A DNA stretch of 50,191 bases from Trichocoleus sp. FACHB-40 (lineage in GTDB: Bacteria; Cyanobacteriota; Cyanobacteriia; Cyanobacteriales; FACHB-T130), in assembly GCF_014695915.1 (NCBI RefSeq), contig NZ_JACJPF010000022.1, positions 1 through 50,191 of the forward strand, in the 5' to 3' direction. Of this stretch, positions 1-7,537 are shown in pieces. The translations under genes were made by a program, and so were the position numbers. A model generated the notes under the pieces. It saw nothing but the letters and a program-made list of their open reading frames with translations. It was not told the origin of the DNA and ran no database searches. How positions within the stretch are numbered: position 1 is the stretch's first letter; every line of letters starts with the position of its first letter.

Positions 1-88
1 ACTCATGACACTTAAATCGCTGTTTACCGTTATGAATGTGACCGTTTTTGACTGTTTTGGAGGAAGCACAGTTGGGACAACCAGGCAT
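1..88 (-). CDS. IS1-like transposase, N-terminal part (runs off the window)
   Basis: The minus strand from the ATG at 88 reads MPGCPNCASSKTV then KNGHIHNGKQRFKCHE up to the window edge. The CxxC pair at residues 4-7, followed by a basic stretch and a further Cys near residue 27, is the zinc-finger start of InsA-type proteins of the IS1 family as found in cyanobacteria. It would be the DNA-binding part of the transposase. Only 29 codons are visible, so whether the element is intact cannot be judged. It lies just downstream of a nucleotidyltransferase gene that looks truncated, so the element end probably lies between about 89 and 120. Family recognition is from memory of cyanobacterial IS1-like elements. 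Confidence 0.7.
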   Translation of the reverse strand, partial: MPGCPNCASSKTVKNGHIHNGKQRFKCHE

Positions 89-116
89 GAGAAAAAGAAC
101 AACGTCAGGTCTATCT

Positions 117-659
117 CTATATCATTACATCTTTGGCACTACCTAAAAAGGAATTAATTTCCCCCACACTTAGCGGTTGATTTCGCTCCAATTCAAAATC
201 TTCTGGCTCAGGTTTTCTTGTAGGTGGTTCCAGTAACCAGCGGCGGTGAGACTCTAATTTTTTGATTTGGGGATAACCGTATCCTGCATATGTATGTTTC
301 ACTTTTTTCGAGAGGAACATCTGCTTATGCTCTTTCAATATTTTGCCGATTTGAGTTATATGAACGTAGTCTTTAAACCACAAAAGCTCTAGAATATTGG
401 GGTTGTTGTCAGCAGATAGTTCTAAAAACTTTTTTAGCTCATAAATGCTAGTATCTTTGGTAAGATACGTAAAATTTCCTGGTTCTTCTGCCCAACCTTT
501 GTCCTTTTGTTCTATTTGCGAAAAGCCCAAATAATACGGTTTGGTGGCGATAAAAATGCCGCGATAGTCATAATCAGAGGTTTCAGTTGATAATCCGTAA
601 CCTCTGGAACCAGTTAAGGCAATAATAATAGTTCTATTTTCAACTTCTTGACGATTCAT
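117..659 (-). CDS. Nucleotidyltransferase of the polymerase-beta fold, probably truncated
   Basis: This 180-residue product has the nucleotidyltransferase signature near its start: GSRGYGLSTETSDYDYRGIF (about residues 17-36), where the GS and the two Asp of SDYDYRG form the nucleotide and metal site. Predicted nucleotidyltransferases of this group (YcgL/phage type) are usually well over 200 residues; here only the catalytic half and a helical segment remain. The stop lies about 30 bases from the start codon of the IS1-like gene, so the 3' part was probably lost to that insertion. It is the third gene on the minus strand after the MazG-like and acyl-CoA dehydrogenase-like genes (54-base gap). 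Substrate unknown. Confidence 0.75.
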   Translation of the reverse strand: MNRQEVENRTIIIALTGSRGYGLSTETSDYDYRGIFIATKPYYLGFSQIEQKDKGWAEEPGNFTYLTKDTSIYELKKFLELSADNNPNILELLWFKDYVHITQIGKILKEHKQMFLSKKVKHTYAGYGYPQIKKLESHRRWLLEPPTRKPEPEDFELERNQPLSVGEINSFLGSAKDVMI

Positions 660-713
660 AGATTAATTACCGCTGGCTGATTGATAGTAATTATTGGAGA
701 CATCTTGTATGCG

Positions 714-1832
714 CTACGCCTGGTAAGGAAAATTGGTCGTGGTTGCATTGGTTTTGAGCAGGGATTGCGATCGCGCTAACCTGTTGAGCGTCGCTTCCAT
801 CACAGCTGTAGTTTGACCGGAAACAGTAAACACCAGCGCCTCGCGGTAGACTCGCTGCGCTGCATGGCGGCTGTAGTTCGCAGCACCCCTGGAAACGGTT
901 ACAGCAGCATGGGCGCATCGCACTGCTAAGTCAATTGCCCAAACTCGAATTTGCAAACGTTCTGTAAAAGGCTCAGGGGGATGCCTGATAGCAGTTCTAC
1001 AGTCGTTAAGTTCCCGGTCGAGTGCCGCTAAAGCTTCGGTAATAAAGGCATTTTGCTTGGATTGAGAGGCACTTTCCAAGATATCAAGGCCTGCTCTGGC
1101 GCATCCCAAAGCAAAAAATCCGTGGTGGAGGACATTCTTTTTGTCGTTTTCGTGTATCCAACCCGCAGGCTTGAGAGAAACGATATGCGATCGCATCAAA
1201 AACCAACTTTTTAACGTTGCGGTGACAGTGTTGGTTGAAGTCATTGCTGCTAGTTCCATTGACTTACTGAATGTTATTGAACCTCTAGATTCCTGATACA
1301 TTTCCGCAAAAGGCAAAACGCCGAATACAGCACCACCATCGGGGAGTGTTGCAGCAACAATAAACTCTTGAAATAAATTCCAACCTGTTACCCAAGGCAC
1401 TTGTCCATCTAACAGATATCCCCCTTCGACTTGCAAAGCTTTCACAGTTGCTTCGCCCTGACGACGCAGTTGCGAGAATCCGACACCCACTAAAATCTCA
1501 CCGTTGCTCATGCGGGGAAGATACTCTTGTTTTAGGGAAGAGTTTTCACTGGCGGCGACCATCCCAGCAGCGCTTTGATGTTGAGTTTGTAAGAACGCCA
1601 AAGCCCCAGAATATCTTGCTACTAGCTCTTGGAAAGTCCGAAAAGTCTCTTCACTGGCTTCCGCACCTTCCCACTGTCGGGGAACTCGCAACGCCAATAA
1701 GGAACGTTCTCCGAGTCCTTTTAATGCCTCTCGTAGTGCTTCTGGGTTGCTATCAATTTCTGCGGCTAATGGTGCAACTGATTTTTGCAGGTAAAACTCA
1801 GCAATGTCTAGAAGGTGTGGCTGTTTATCCAT
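714..1832 (-). CDS. Acyl-CoA dehydrogenase-like flavoprotein lacking the usual catalytic Glu
   Basis: A 372-residue protein with the acyl-CoA dehydrogenase layout: helical N-terminus, central beta part (VPWVTGWN near residue 145 corresponds to the flavin-contacting strand of the family), and helical C-terminal domain ending REALVFTVSGQTTAVMEA. In typical dehydrogenases that last stretch carries the catalytic base in a YEGT motif; here it reads VSGQTT, so the usual Glu is absent. It may instead be an oxidase or monooxygenase-type member, or have lost activity. It starts 24 bases after the MazG-like gene on the same strand, so the two are probably co-transcribed. Family assignment is fairly safe; substrate unknown. 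Confidence 0.72.
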   Translation of the reverse strand: MDKQPHLLDIAEFYLQKSVAPLAAEIDSNPEALREALKGLGERSLLALRVPRQWEGAEASEETFRTFQELVARYSGALAFLQTQHQSAAGMVAASENSSLKQEYLPRMSNGEILVGVGFSQLRRQGEATVKALQVEGGYLLDGQVPWVTGWNLFQEFIVAATLPDGGAVFGVLPFAEMYQESRGSITFSKSMELAAMTSTNTVTATLKSWFLMRSHIVSLKPAGWIHENDKKNVLHHGFFALGCARAGLDILESASQSKQNAFITEALAALDRELNDCRTAIRHPPEPFTERLQIRVWAIDLAVRCAHAAVTVSRGAANYSRHAAQRVYREALVFTVSGQTTAVMEATLNRLARSQSLLKTNATTTNFPYQA

Positions 1833-1856
1833 GCTTGTAAGTTAGCGACTTTGTGC

Positions 1857-2177
1857 CTACTTCGTCCACAATAATCTCAGGCGACTTTTAAAGCCACCAC
1901 GTTCGGCGCGTCGTCTTTCTTGTTCTGCAAGAATTGAAGAAGTATTTATCTGATATTCTGTACATAATGTATCAATTACTTCGTAGAGATCAGCTAGTTC
2001 TTTCACTAAGTCTTGATGAGTGGCAACCGATGCTTCTTCTGCTTCTTCGATAAGTTTATTTCGTAAAGCCTGAAGGTACTCTGTCTGTGACATTACCTCG
2101 ACTTCGCACTGCTTCCCTGCTTCGTGGATAATTTCGGGAATACGGTCTCGCACTAGCTTATTGTACTTTTGACGCAT
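1857..2177 (-). CDS. MazG-like nucleoside triphosphate pyrophosphohydrolase
   Basis: A 106-residue all-alpha protein beginning MRQKYNKLVRDRIPEII, the hallmark of a small MazG/phosphoribosyl-ATP pyrophosphohydrolase-like family. Acidic metal-binding helices follow: KLIEEAEEA (about residue 42) and ELADLYEVID (about 60), giving the ExxE...ExxD pattern that coordinates magnesium. Members hydrolyse (d)NTPs to monophosphate and pyrophosphate, often as house-cleaning enzymes. The length is normal. Its start codon is only 8 bases from the start codon of the divergent M15-like gene, so its promoter must lie inside that gene. The acyl-CoA dehydrogenase-like gene follows on the same strand. Confidence 0.85.
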   Translation of the reverse strand: MRQKYNKLVRDRIPEIIHEAGKQCEVEVMSQTEYLQALRNKLIEEAEEASVATHQDLVKELADLYEVIDTLCTEYQINTSSILAEQERRRAERGGFKSRLRLLWTK

Positions 2178-2185
2178 ACAGGGTA

Positions 2186-2773
2186 ATGATAACTATGAAA
2201 AACATTTTACTAGGAAAATATCTTACTCTAGATTATTTTTGCGCTTGTACTCAGACTTATCAAAAATACGCCACGCAAATCAATCCTTTCCCTCAAAATA
2301 GTGAACAAACGCTTCCTGCACTGCAAAGATTAAATGAATTTATTTTAAATCCAATTATTGATTTTTTCGGTATTGATAATTTTCAGCTAACGTATGGTTT
2401 TTGCTCTAAAAATTTGAAAAAATATCTAGAAAGCAAAGATCCAGTTACAGGTCTGAAAAATGGGCGTGTTGCTCCTGAACTAGATCAGCACATGGCGCAT
2501 GAAGTGAATAAAAATGGTAAATATTATTGTAAACGGCCGGGTGCTGCTTGTGACTTTTTTATTTTGGGTTCACCTAGTAATGAAGTAGTAGATTGGATAG
2601 TCAGCGAAAAATTACCGTTTGATTCTTTATATTTTTATGGAGTAGATAGACCAATTCATATCAGTTATGGTTCTGAACACAAGAGAGACATAAGGACGTT
2701 CACGCCATCGGGACAACCGACACAAAAGGGAATTGAACATTGGGTTAAGGCAGCTAAGGAATTGCAAGGATAG
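2186..2773 (+). CDS. Peptidase M15-like protein
   Basis: This 195-residue protein has the metal-site pattern of M15A-type carboxypeptidases: an H-x(n)-GAACDF motif (HEVNKNGKYYCKRPGAACDF, about residues 112-131, like SxHxxGxAxD) and a downstream PFDSLYFYG...PIHISY (about 150-168, like the WHISY His). The family cleaves D-Ala-D-Ala bonds or acts as phage endolysin, but this branch is divergent, with a long insert between the first His and the GxAxD, and may have another role. No signal peptide is visible, so it is probably cytoplasmic. ATG at 2186 or the in-frame ATG at 2195 could be the start. The methyltransferase gene ends convergently 190 bases downstream. Confidence 0.6.
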   Translation: MITMKNILLGKYLTLDYFCACTQTYQKYATQINPFPQNSEQTLPALQRLNEFILNPIIDFFGIDNFQLTYGFCSKNLKKYLESKDPVTGLKNGRVAPELDQHMAHEVNKNGKYYCKRPGAACDFFILGSPSNEVVDWIVSEKLPFDSLYFYGVDRPIHISYGSEHKRDIRTFTPSGQPTQKGIEHWVKAAKELQG

Positions 2774-2849
2774 CTTAAGAATCGAATAGAAATAAATACT
2801 TGAGGAGAGGCCCCTGCCTCGCGTTTGTGATTCGTAAAGTTGATGACAC

Positions 2850-2869
2850 ATAACCTAGTTATAGGTTAT
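2850..2869. terminator. Hairpin between convergent genes
   Basis: A 7-bp stem (ataacct 2850-2856 with aggttat 2863-2869) has a 6-base loop, followed by a second 6-bp hairpin, ctccat-tt-atggag (2876-2889). Both lie between the convergent M15-like and methyltransferase genes. No clear T-run follows, so a terminator role is inference from position. The rest of 2774-2963 has no gene that I can support. Confidence 0.4.
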
Positions 2870-2921
2870 ATATCACTCCATTTATGGAGGCGGTCGTCTT
2901 CAGAAAGACATTCCCAGGCAG

Positions 2922-3002
2922 TAGGTTCCCAACCCCCTTACCTAAAAAGAACTACGAGAAAATTTACTCCCATCCCCTTGTAGGTGTGGGGTTGGGGGAG
3001 AG
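2922..3002. repeat. Intergenic repeat running into the end of the methyltransferase gene
   Basis: The stretch has complementary C-rich and G-rich arms (cccaaccccc near 2927-2936 and ggggttggggga near 2985-2996). It looks like the widespread cyanobacterial intergenic element that, when read as protein, gives LSPNPTPTRG-type tails. The methyltransferase reading frame ends inside it with just such a tail (SNLSPNPTPTRGWE), which suggests that the element replaced the native 3' end. Confidence 0.5.
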
Positions 3003-5357
3003 GTTAGATTGGATTAAATCTAAGATAGAACCGCTATAATTGGCTTTTGTCTTTTGTCTTTTTTTACGATAAGATTGTACTAATTTTATCTGATAGGGAT
3101 CGGCATCTTTGCGCCAATAAAGACGATAATTCTTAATTTCCGCACAATTTTTTTCTAGAATATGCTGCCAACCTTTAAGGTTTTTAATCGCACTAGGATC
3201 GTCTAAAAGTCCCCAATTTTCTTCTTGCTGAGTAAGCCTGAAAAATTTTTCGTAGTTTGGATAGTCGGGAGTGACTAAACTTTCTTTTCGGTGCAGAATT
3301 GGAGGGTCGTTGATTTTTTTATAATTCTTATGTCTGACGCTTAAATCTCTGAGATCAATCTGCATACTGGTGTGCAGAATTGGATGAGGTTCGGCGTCAA
3401 ATTCGGGGTAAAATAAGTAAGATATTTTTGGTTGGTTGGTGTAAAACTTGATTAAGGTGGCTCCATCTAATCGGCCGATTGTGCGATTGGCGCAGCCTTC
3501 GTAGAGGCGCAACAAAGGGTCGAGTTCCGAAAAAGCGGATACGTGAACTAGAAAGGAACTGGGAAAAAGGGGGGCGTGTTTAAACCCTGTGGTATAGCCA
3601 ACGACGCTTTGTTGGCAACAGTTAGCAATTACACCAGGGTCGCCTAAACTAAATAGCATTTCTTCAGCCATTTCCCAAGCTTCTTCGTAGGTGTCAAATA
3701 AACCTTTTATGTCATTTCGGATTTCTGAAGTAATGTGTTTGGATTTGTGCGATCGCGCAAATTTACTGAGTGCAAGATAAACTAAAAGGTCAAGGCGGCG
3801 TTTATGCGCGATCGCATCCCACTCTTTTTGGTCGGTAGCTTGTAAAATTACCTGAAATGCACGACGAAAATTACCAAATTCCGCCCTCAAATCTTCTAAT
3901 TCTGCTACTTCACTTTTAACTGGCAAACGGCCGCGTTCGGTGACAAAAGTCATTAGCGGCGCTAACATTTCCTGATAATCTTCAAATCGCTTGATATTGG
4001 CGCGAACTCTGGGAGTAGTAGCGCGGGAACGAAAGCGCGAGGCGCGGTATGTTTCGGCAAGGCTTTCATCTCGAAAAACAAAGTAAATTCCCAGCGCAAC
4101 TGGCACCGAATCGACACTGAGAACCTGGTCAATATAAGTTTTAAGTTCTTCCTGTTGGTAGTATTTCTGAAAAGTATGGCGGCGAGTTATCACCCCATCG
4201 CCATAAGCAACTTGTCCCGTTTCTCTATCATCAATTAAAACAAGTGCGGCAACAATTAAAACTTTTCCTGTTAGTTCCCACGCTTTTATTAACGCTTCTC
4301 GACGCTCATCTGTGCGTTCAATTACATTGATTACATAGCCGATATTGACGATATCTGCTGGGGTAAGAGGAGTATCAGGAGAATAATAAGGGTCCCAACC
4401 TGCGCTGGTGTAGCCTTTTTCTGAGATGTAGGTGATATCGCTACCATGACCGCAACCGTAATCAAAAAAAGTTGTATCTTGATTAAATAAGTCAGCTTCC
4501 ATTGCGAGACGCACCGGACGAGAAATATTTTTGCGGATAATTGCGGCTTTGTGACGTTCTATTTTTGGCAGTTGAAAGGGCGATATTGGTGCTAGGCGAA
4601 TAATTTGATGTCCCTGAATTTCGACACCATAGTTTTCTAAACATTGCAACCAACCCCGAAGAGTTCCAATCGAAGAAGTTTTGTTTAAAAGCCGCAGTTC
4701 TTCTTCCTGGCGGGTGAGGTTAGCGAATTCTTTGTAGTGGGGATAGTCTGGGGTAACAAAGGTTTCTTTACGGTGGAGAATGGGAGGATTATCGCTGGTG
4801 CTGTAGTCGCGATCGCTTATACTCCTATTTTGGACGTCAACCTGGATGCTGGCGTGTAACGCGGGATGGGCATCGGTATCAAATTCAGGGTAGAACAGGT
4901 AAGATATTTTAGTCGGCTGCTCTATGTTGAACTTGATAATGTTAGCGCCATCAATACGATTAAAAGTTCGCCTTGCATAGCCTTCGGAGAGTCTCAGCAG
5001 AGGATGAAGGTGCGAAAGTGCTGATACATGAACGTAGAGCGCTCCCGGCAAGAGTTTACCAATTTCACTGACTTGGCAGCAGTAAGCAATGATACCGGAT
5101 GCGATCGCATCCAACAAAATTTCAGCAGCAGTTTCCCCAACTTGCTCGTAGTTGTCGCGCAAGGCATTAAGATCAGTTTCGACAGCGGCGGCGATGTTTT
5201 CGAGTTGGAAGCGATCGCTAAAATTGTGAAGGACGAGGTAAGTGAGGATGTATTCGCGCCAATGTGCTTGAGTCAAGCATAGAAACAGCAACGCATCCCA
5301 CTTTTCAACAACTTTATTTCTCATGCTCTCACCATTTCCCCGAAAAACATGATACAT
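2964..5357 (-). CDS. Phosphorothioation-associated putative methyltransferase with duplicated flanking domain
   Basis: This 797-residue protein has a central SAM methyltransferase domain (about residues 265-440): IERHKAAIIRKNISRPVRLA leads into the SAM-binding FDYGCGHGSDI, then SAGWDPYYSPD, VNIGYVINVIE and YGDGVITRRHTFQKYY. I recognise this as the family named DNA phosphorothioation-associated putative methyltransferase (TIGR04096-like). About 230 residues before it (19-254) and about 230 after it (518-747) are clearly two copies of one domain; both carry YLFYPEFD, PPILHRKE and VTPDYPxY. The function of that domain is unknown to me. No dnd genes are in the window. The in-frame ATG at residue 12, preceded by a GGTGAGAG-like site, is an alternative start. 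The last 14 residues come from an intergenic repeat. Confidence 0.8.
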   Translation of the reverse strand: MYHVFRGNGESMRNKVVEKWDALLFLCLTQAHWREYILTYLVLHNFSDRFQLENIAAAVETDLNALRDNYEQVGETAAEILLDAIASGIIAYCCQVSEIGKLLPGALYVHVSALSHLHPLLRLSEGYARRTFNRIDGANIIKFNIEQPTKISYLFYPEFDTDAHPALHASIQVDVQNRSISDRDYSTSDNPPILHRKETFVTPDYPHYKEFANLTRQEEELRLLNKTSSIGTLRGWLQCLENYGVEIQGHQIIRLAPISPFQLPKIERHKAAIIRKNISRPVRLAMEADLFNQDTTFFDYGCGHGSDITYISEKGYTSAGWDPYYSPDTPLTPADIVNIGYVINVIERTDERREALIKAWELTGKVLIVAALVLIDDRETGQVAYGDGVITRRHTFQKYYQQEELKTYIDQVLSVDSVPVALGIYFVFRDESLAETYRASRFRSRATTPRVRANIKRFEDYQEMLAPLMTFVTERGRLPVKSEVAELEDLRAEFGNFRRAFQVILQATDQKEWDAIAHKRRLDLLVYLALSKFARSHKSKHITSEIRNDIKGLFDTYEEAWEMAEEMLFSLGDPGVIANCCQQSVVGYTTGFKHAPLFPSSFLVHVSAFSELDPLLRLYEGCANRTIGRLDGATLIKFYTNQPKISYLFYPEFDAEPHPILHTSMQIDLRDLSVRHKNYKKINDPPILHRKESLVTPDYPNYEKFFRLTQQEENWGLLDDPSAIKNLKGWQHILEKNCAEIKNYRLYWRKDADPYQIKLVQSYRKKRQKTKANYSGSILDLIQSNLSPNPTPTRGWE

Positions 5358-5572
5358 ACACTGTAAAATTAATGTGTTAATTAAGACCTTGAAGAATTAT
5401 TAATTGCTCTTAGATCATCTTTTCAACTTGGGAATACGTAGAAAAGCTTATCAATTTATACTCACTTACTTGATATCTTTCTCTACCAGTCACAAAGATC
5501 CTGATTCAAAGTATAGAATTCCATAAAACAATCAATCAGTATTTTCTTCCACAATTAGTAAGGAACTTTAAA

Positions 5573-6574
5573 ATGCAAATCCAAGCATTAGCAGCCCAGC
5601 AGCAAGGGGCAACTCTCCAGCCCTATCAATTCGCCGTCGAACCCCCACAAGCGCACGATTGCGTCATCAAAGTGTTAGCTTGCGGCATCTGTCACTCAGA
5701 CCTGCATATGATTGATAACGACTGGGGATCATCCAAATATCCTCTAGTGCCTGGTCACGAAGTCATTGGCGAAGTAGTGGAAATTGGTTCGCAGGTGAAT
5801 CATATCAAGACGGGAGACAGAGTAGGTGTTGGCTGGCAACGTTCCTCCTGTCTGCAATGCCGCGATTGTCTCAGAGGAAATGAAAATCTCTGCGACGAAA
5901 ATCAAGGATTAATTGTCACCGGGCCTGGTGGCTTTGCTGACTATCTGATGGTGGATTCTCGCTTTGCCTTCCCGATTCCAGCAGGCATTGAGACAAAATT
6001 AGCAGGGCCCTTATTGTGCGCCGGAATCACAGTCTACTCCGCTTTACGCAGTGCGGGAATGACCTCCGGGCAAGAAATTGGCGTGATTGGCGTTGGTGGT
6101 TTGGGTCATTTGGCGGTGCAGTTTGCCAGCCGTTTAGGTAACAGCGTCACGGTCTTTACTACCTCAGACGACAAAGCTGAATTTGCCCATCAGCTAGGGG
6201 CGCGTCACACAGTTGTTGTCCCTGTTGGAACGCCACCAGCACCCACCCAGAAGCTAAACATTCTGCTGAGTACGGTTCCTGCTTCTCTTGATTGGGCAGC
6301 TTATCTGGAACACCTTGATTCTGATGGAACTTTAGTTTTGGTAGGCGTTCCCTCTGAACCGCTAAATGTGCCTATGGGGGCAATGCTAAATAAGCGTCGC
6401 CGGATTATGGCATCTCCAATTGGGGGACGGGCAATGATGCTGGAAATGCTTTCTGTGGCAGAGAAATATGGGATTCAACCGCTGGTTGAAGTGTTTCCTT
6501 TTGAACAAGCTAATGAAGCAATGCAAAAAGTGCGCGATAACAAGGTGCGTTACCGGGCTGTGCTTGCGAAGTAA
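5573..6574 (+). CDS. Zinc-dependent NAD(P) alcohol dehydrogenase (Ahr/YjgB-like)
   Basis: This 333-residue medium-chain dehydrogenase has the catalytic zinc site CGICHSDLH (about residue 37) with GHEVIGEV (about 62), and the structural zinc cluster CLQCRDCLRGNENLC (about 92-106). A Rossmann segment, GVGGLGHLAVQFA (about 174), binds the cofactor. The set matches the cinnamyl-alcohol-dehydrogenase-like branch that reduces aldehydes to alcohols, usually with NADPH. The length is typical and all metal ligands are present. The gene stands alone with about 215 bases upstream; AAGGAAC sits 7 bases before the ATG as ribosome binding site. Exact substrate unknown. Confidence 0.88.
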   Translation: MQIQALAAQQQGATLQPYQFAVEPPQAHDCVIKVLACGICHSDLHMIDNDWGSSKYPLVPGHEVIGEVVEIGSQVNHIKTGDRVGVGWQRSSCLQCRDCLRGNENLCDENQGLIVTGPGGFADYLMVDSRFAFPIPAGIETKLAGPLLCAGITVYSALRSAGMTSGQEIGVIGVGGLGHLAVQFASRLGNSVTVFTTSDDKAEFAHQLGARHTVVVPVGTPPAPTQKLNILLSTVPASLDWAAYLEHLDSDGTLVLVGVPSEPLNVPMGAMLNKRRRIMASPIGGRAMMLEMLSVAEKYGIQPLVEVFPFEQANEAMQKVRDNKVRYRAVLAK

Positions 6575-6620
6575 TAGAATTTAGAAGAGTTGTGAGTTAT
6601 CGCAATTCTATTTAATTTCT

Positions 6621-6644
6621 AGAGACGTTGTATGCAACGTCTCT
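6621..6644 (+). terminator. Inverted-repeat terminator after the alcohol dehydrogenase
   Basis: A perfect 10-bp stem (agagacgttg 6621-6630 with caacgtctct 6635-6644), a 4-base loop, and acattttttt-like sequence directly after. The same element (gagacgttgcatgcaacgtctc) recurs in many cyanobacterial intergenic regions, so it may be both a repeat and a terminator. The rest of 6645-6850 is AT-rich with a cgcagaggacgcagaggaa-type repeat near 6668 and no gene that I can support. Confidence 0.6.
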
Positions 6645-6850
6645 ACATTTTTTAAACGAACCGCCGAGGCGCAGAGGACGCAGAGGAAGAGAAGGGAGAA
6701 GTTTAGCAATGAGTTATGATGGCTATAGGAGTTTTGAATTAATAAGTTACTAAGTCCTAATTTTAAAAATTTTCCAATTACGTTGCATTGAGTGCGTAGG
6801 GGTTTGTTCCTCTATTAAATTTTTAGTTACTAATTACCAATTACCTTGCC

Positions 6851-7459
6851 TTGAGTTACTATTGCCTACAGAAAAATATTTTTGCGCCTGAATATCTCAG
6901 CGCATTGCAGGGGCAGATTCTAGCTTGTCCGTATTTTGCGGTTAACAACTTAAACCGCGACTTTGTGGGAACTAAAGGATTTTCGATTGTATTTCAGCGC
7001 TCAGGTGTTGCGGAAGTTGAGAGACTTTTTCCCTTTTTTAACCCTTATTTAAGTGTGGCTTTGCGTTCGACGTGCAACGCCTTTTATCTCAATCCTTTGA
7101 TGCTTAAAGAGGGTTCTCGTGTAGATCCGCATATCGACCGCAGCCTGCGCTCTTATTGCAAGACTATCGAACCGCCAGATAGAGTAAGTGTACTTTATAT
7201 CCAGGTGCCACCGGATCTTGTTGGAGGGGAGTTAGTGCTACGCTCTTCAAAGCGAAATGTAGGACAAATCCGCCCTCAAGTTAATACTTTAGTAGATTTT
7301 CAGGGCGATTTAACTCACTCAGTTAATCAAGTTACAAGTCCAGGGTTTCGCCTGAGTTTGGTTTGCGAACAGTACAGTTTGTCTGAGAAGGAACTTGAAG
7401 ATATTCCTGAGTTTACGATTGAATCGAGGGCGAAAAAAATGAAAAAAGAGAAATTATGA
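6851..7459 (+). CDS. 2OG-Fe(II) oxygenase superfamily protein
   Basis: This 202-residue protein carries the iron-binding HxD...H triad in DPHIDRS (about residues 93-99) and DLTHSVNQV (about 155-163), with RLSLVCEQY just after, whose Arg would bind 2-oxoglutarate. The GGELVLRS strand before the second His fits the prolyl-4-hydroxylase-like jelly roll. It would hydroxylate a protein or small molecule; the substrate is unknown. The start is a TTG with no clear Shine-Dalgarno sequence, chosen because the N-terminus looks complete (YYCLQKNIFAPEYL) and no ATG lies nearby in frame. It is not clearly in an operon. The C-terminus is Lys-rich. Confidence 0.72.
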   Translation: MSYYCLQKNIFAPEYLSALQGQILACPYFAVNNLNRDFVGTKGFSIVFQRSGVAEVERLFPFFNPYLSVALRSTCNAFYLNPLMLKEGSRVDPHIDRSLRSYCKTIEPPDRVSVLYIQVPPDLVGGELVLRSSKRNVGQIRPQVNTLVDFQGDLTHSVNQVTSPGFRLSLVCEQYSLSEKELEDIPEFTIESRAKKMKKEKL

Positions 7460-7471
7460 AGCTGCTAATAT

Positions 7472-7535
7472 ACGCCCACACCCTGAAGGGTGGCGCTATA
7501 CAAGCAAAGCCTGTCTGTATAACCGCGACTTTAGT
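7472..7535. repeat. Intergenic repeat with two small hairpins
   Basis: Between two convergent genes lie caccct-ga-agggtg (about 7480-7493) and cgact-tt-agtcg (about 7525-7536). The phrase gcgactttagtcg is a repeat type found in many filamentous cyanobacterial genomes. It probably helps end transcription of the oxygenase and hydrolase genes; that role is inference. Confidence 0.45.
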
Positions 7536-7537
7536 CG

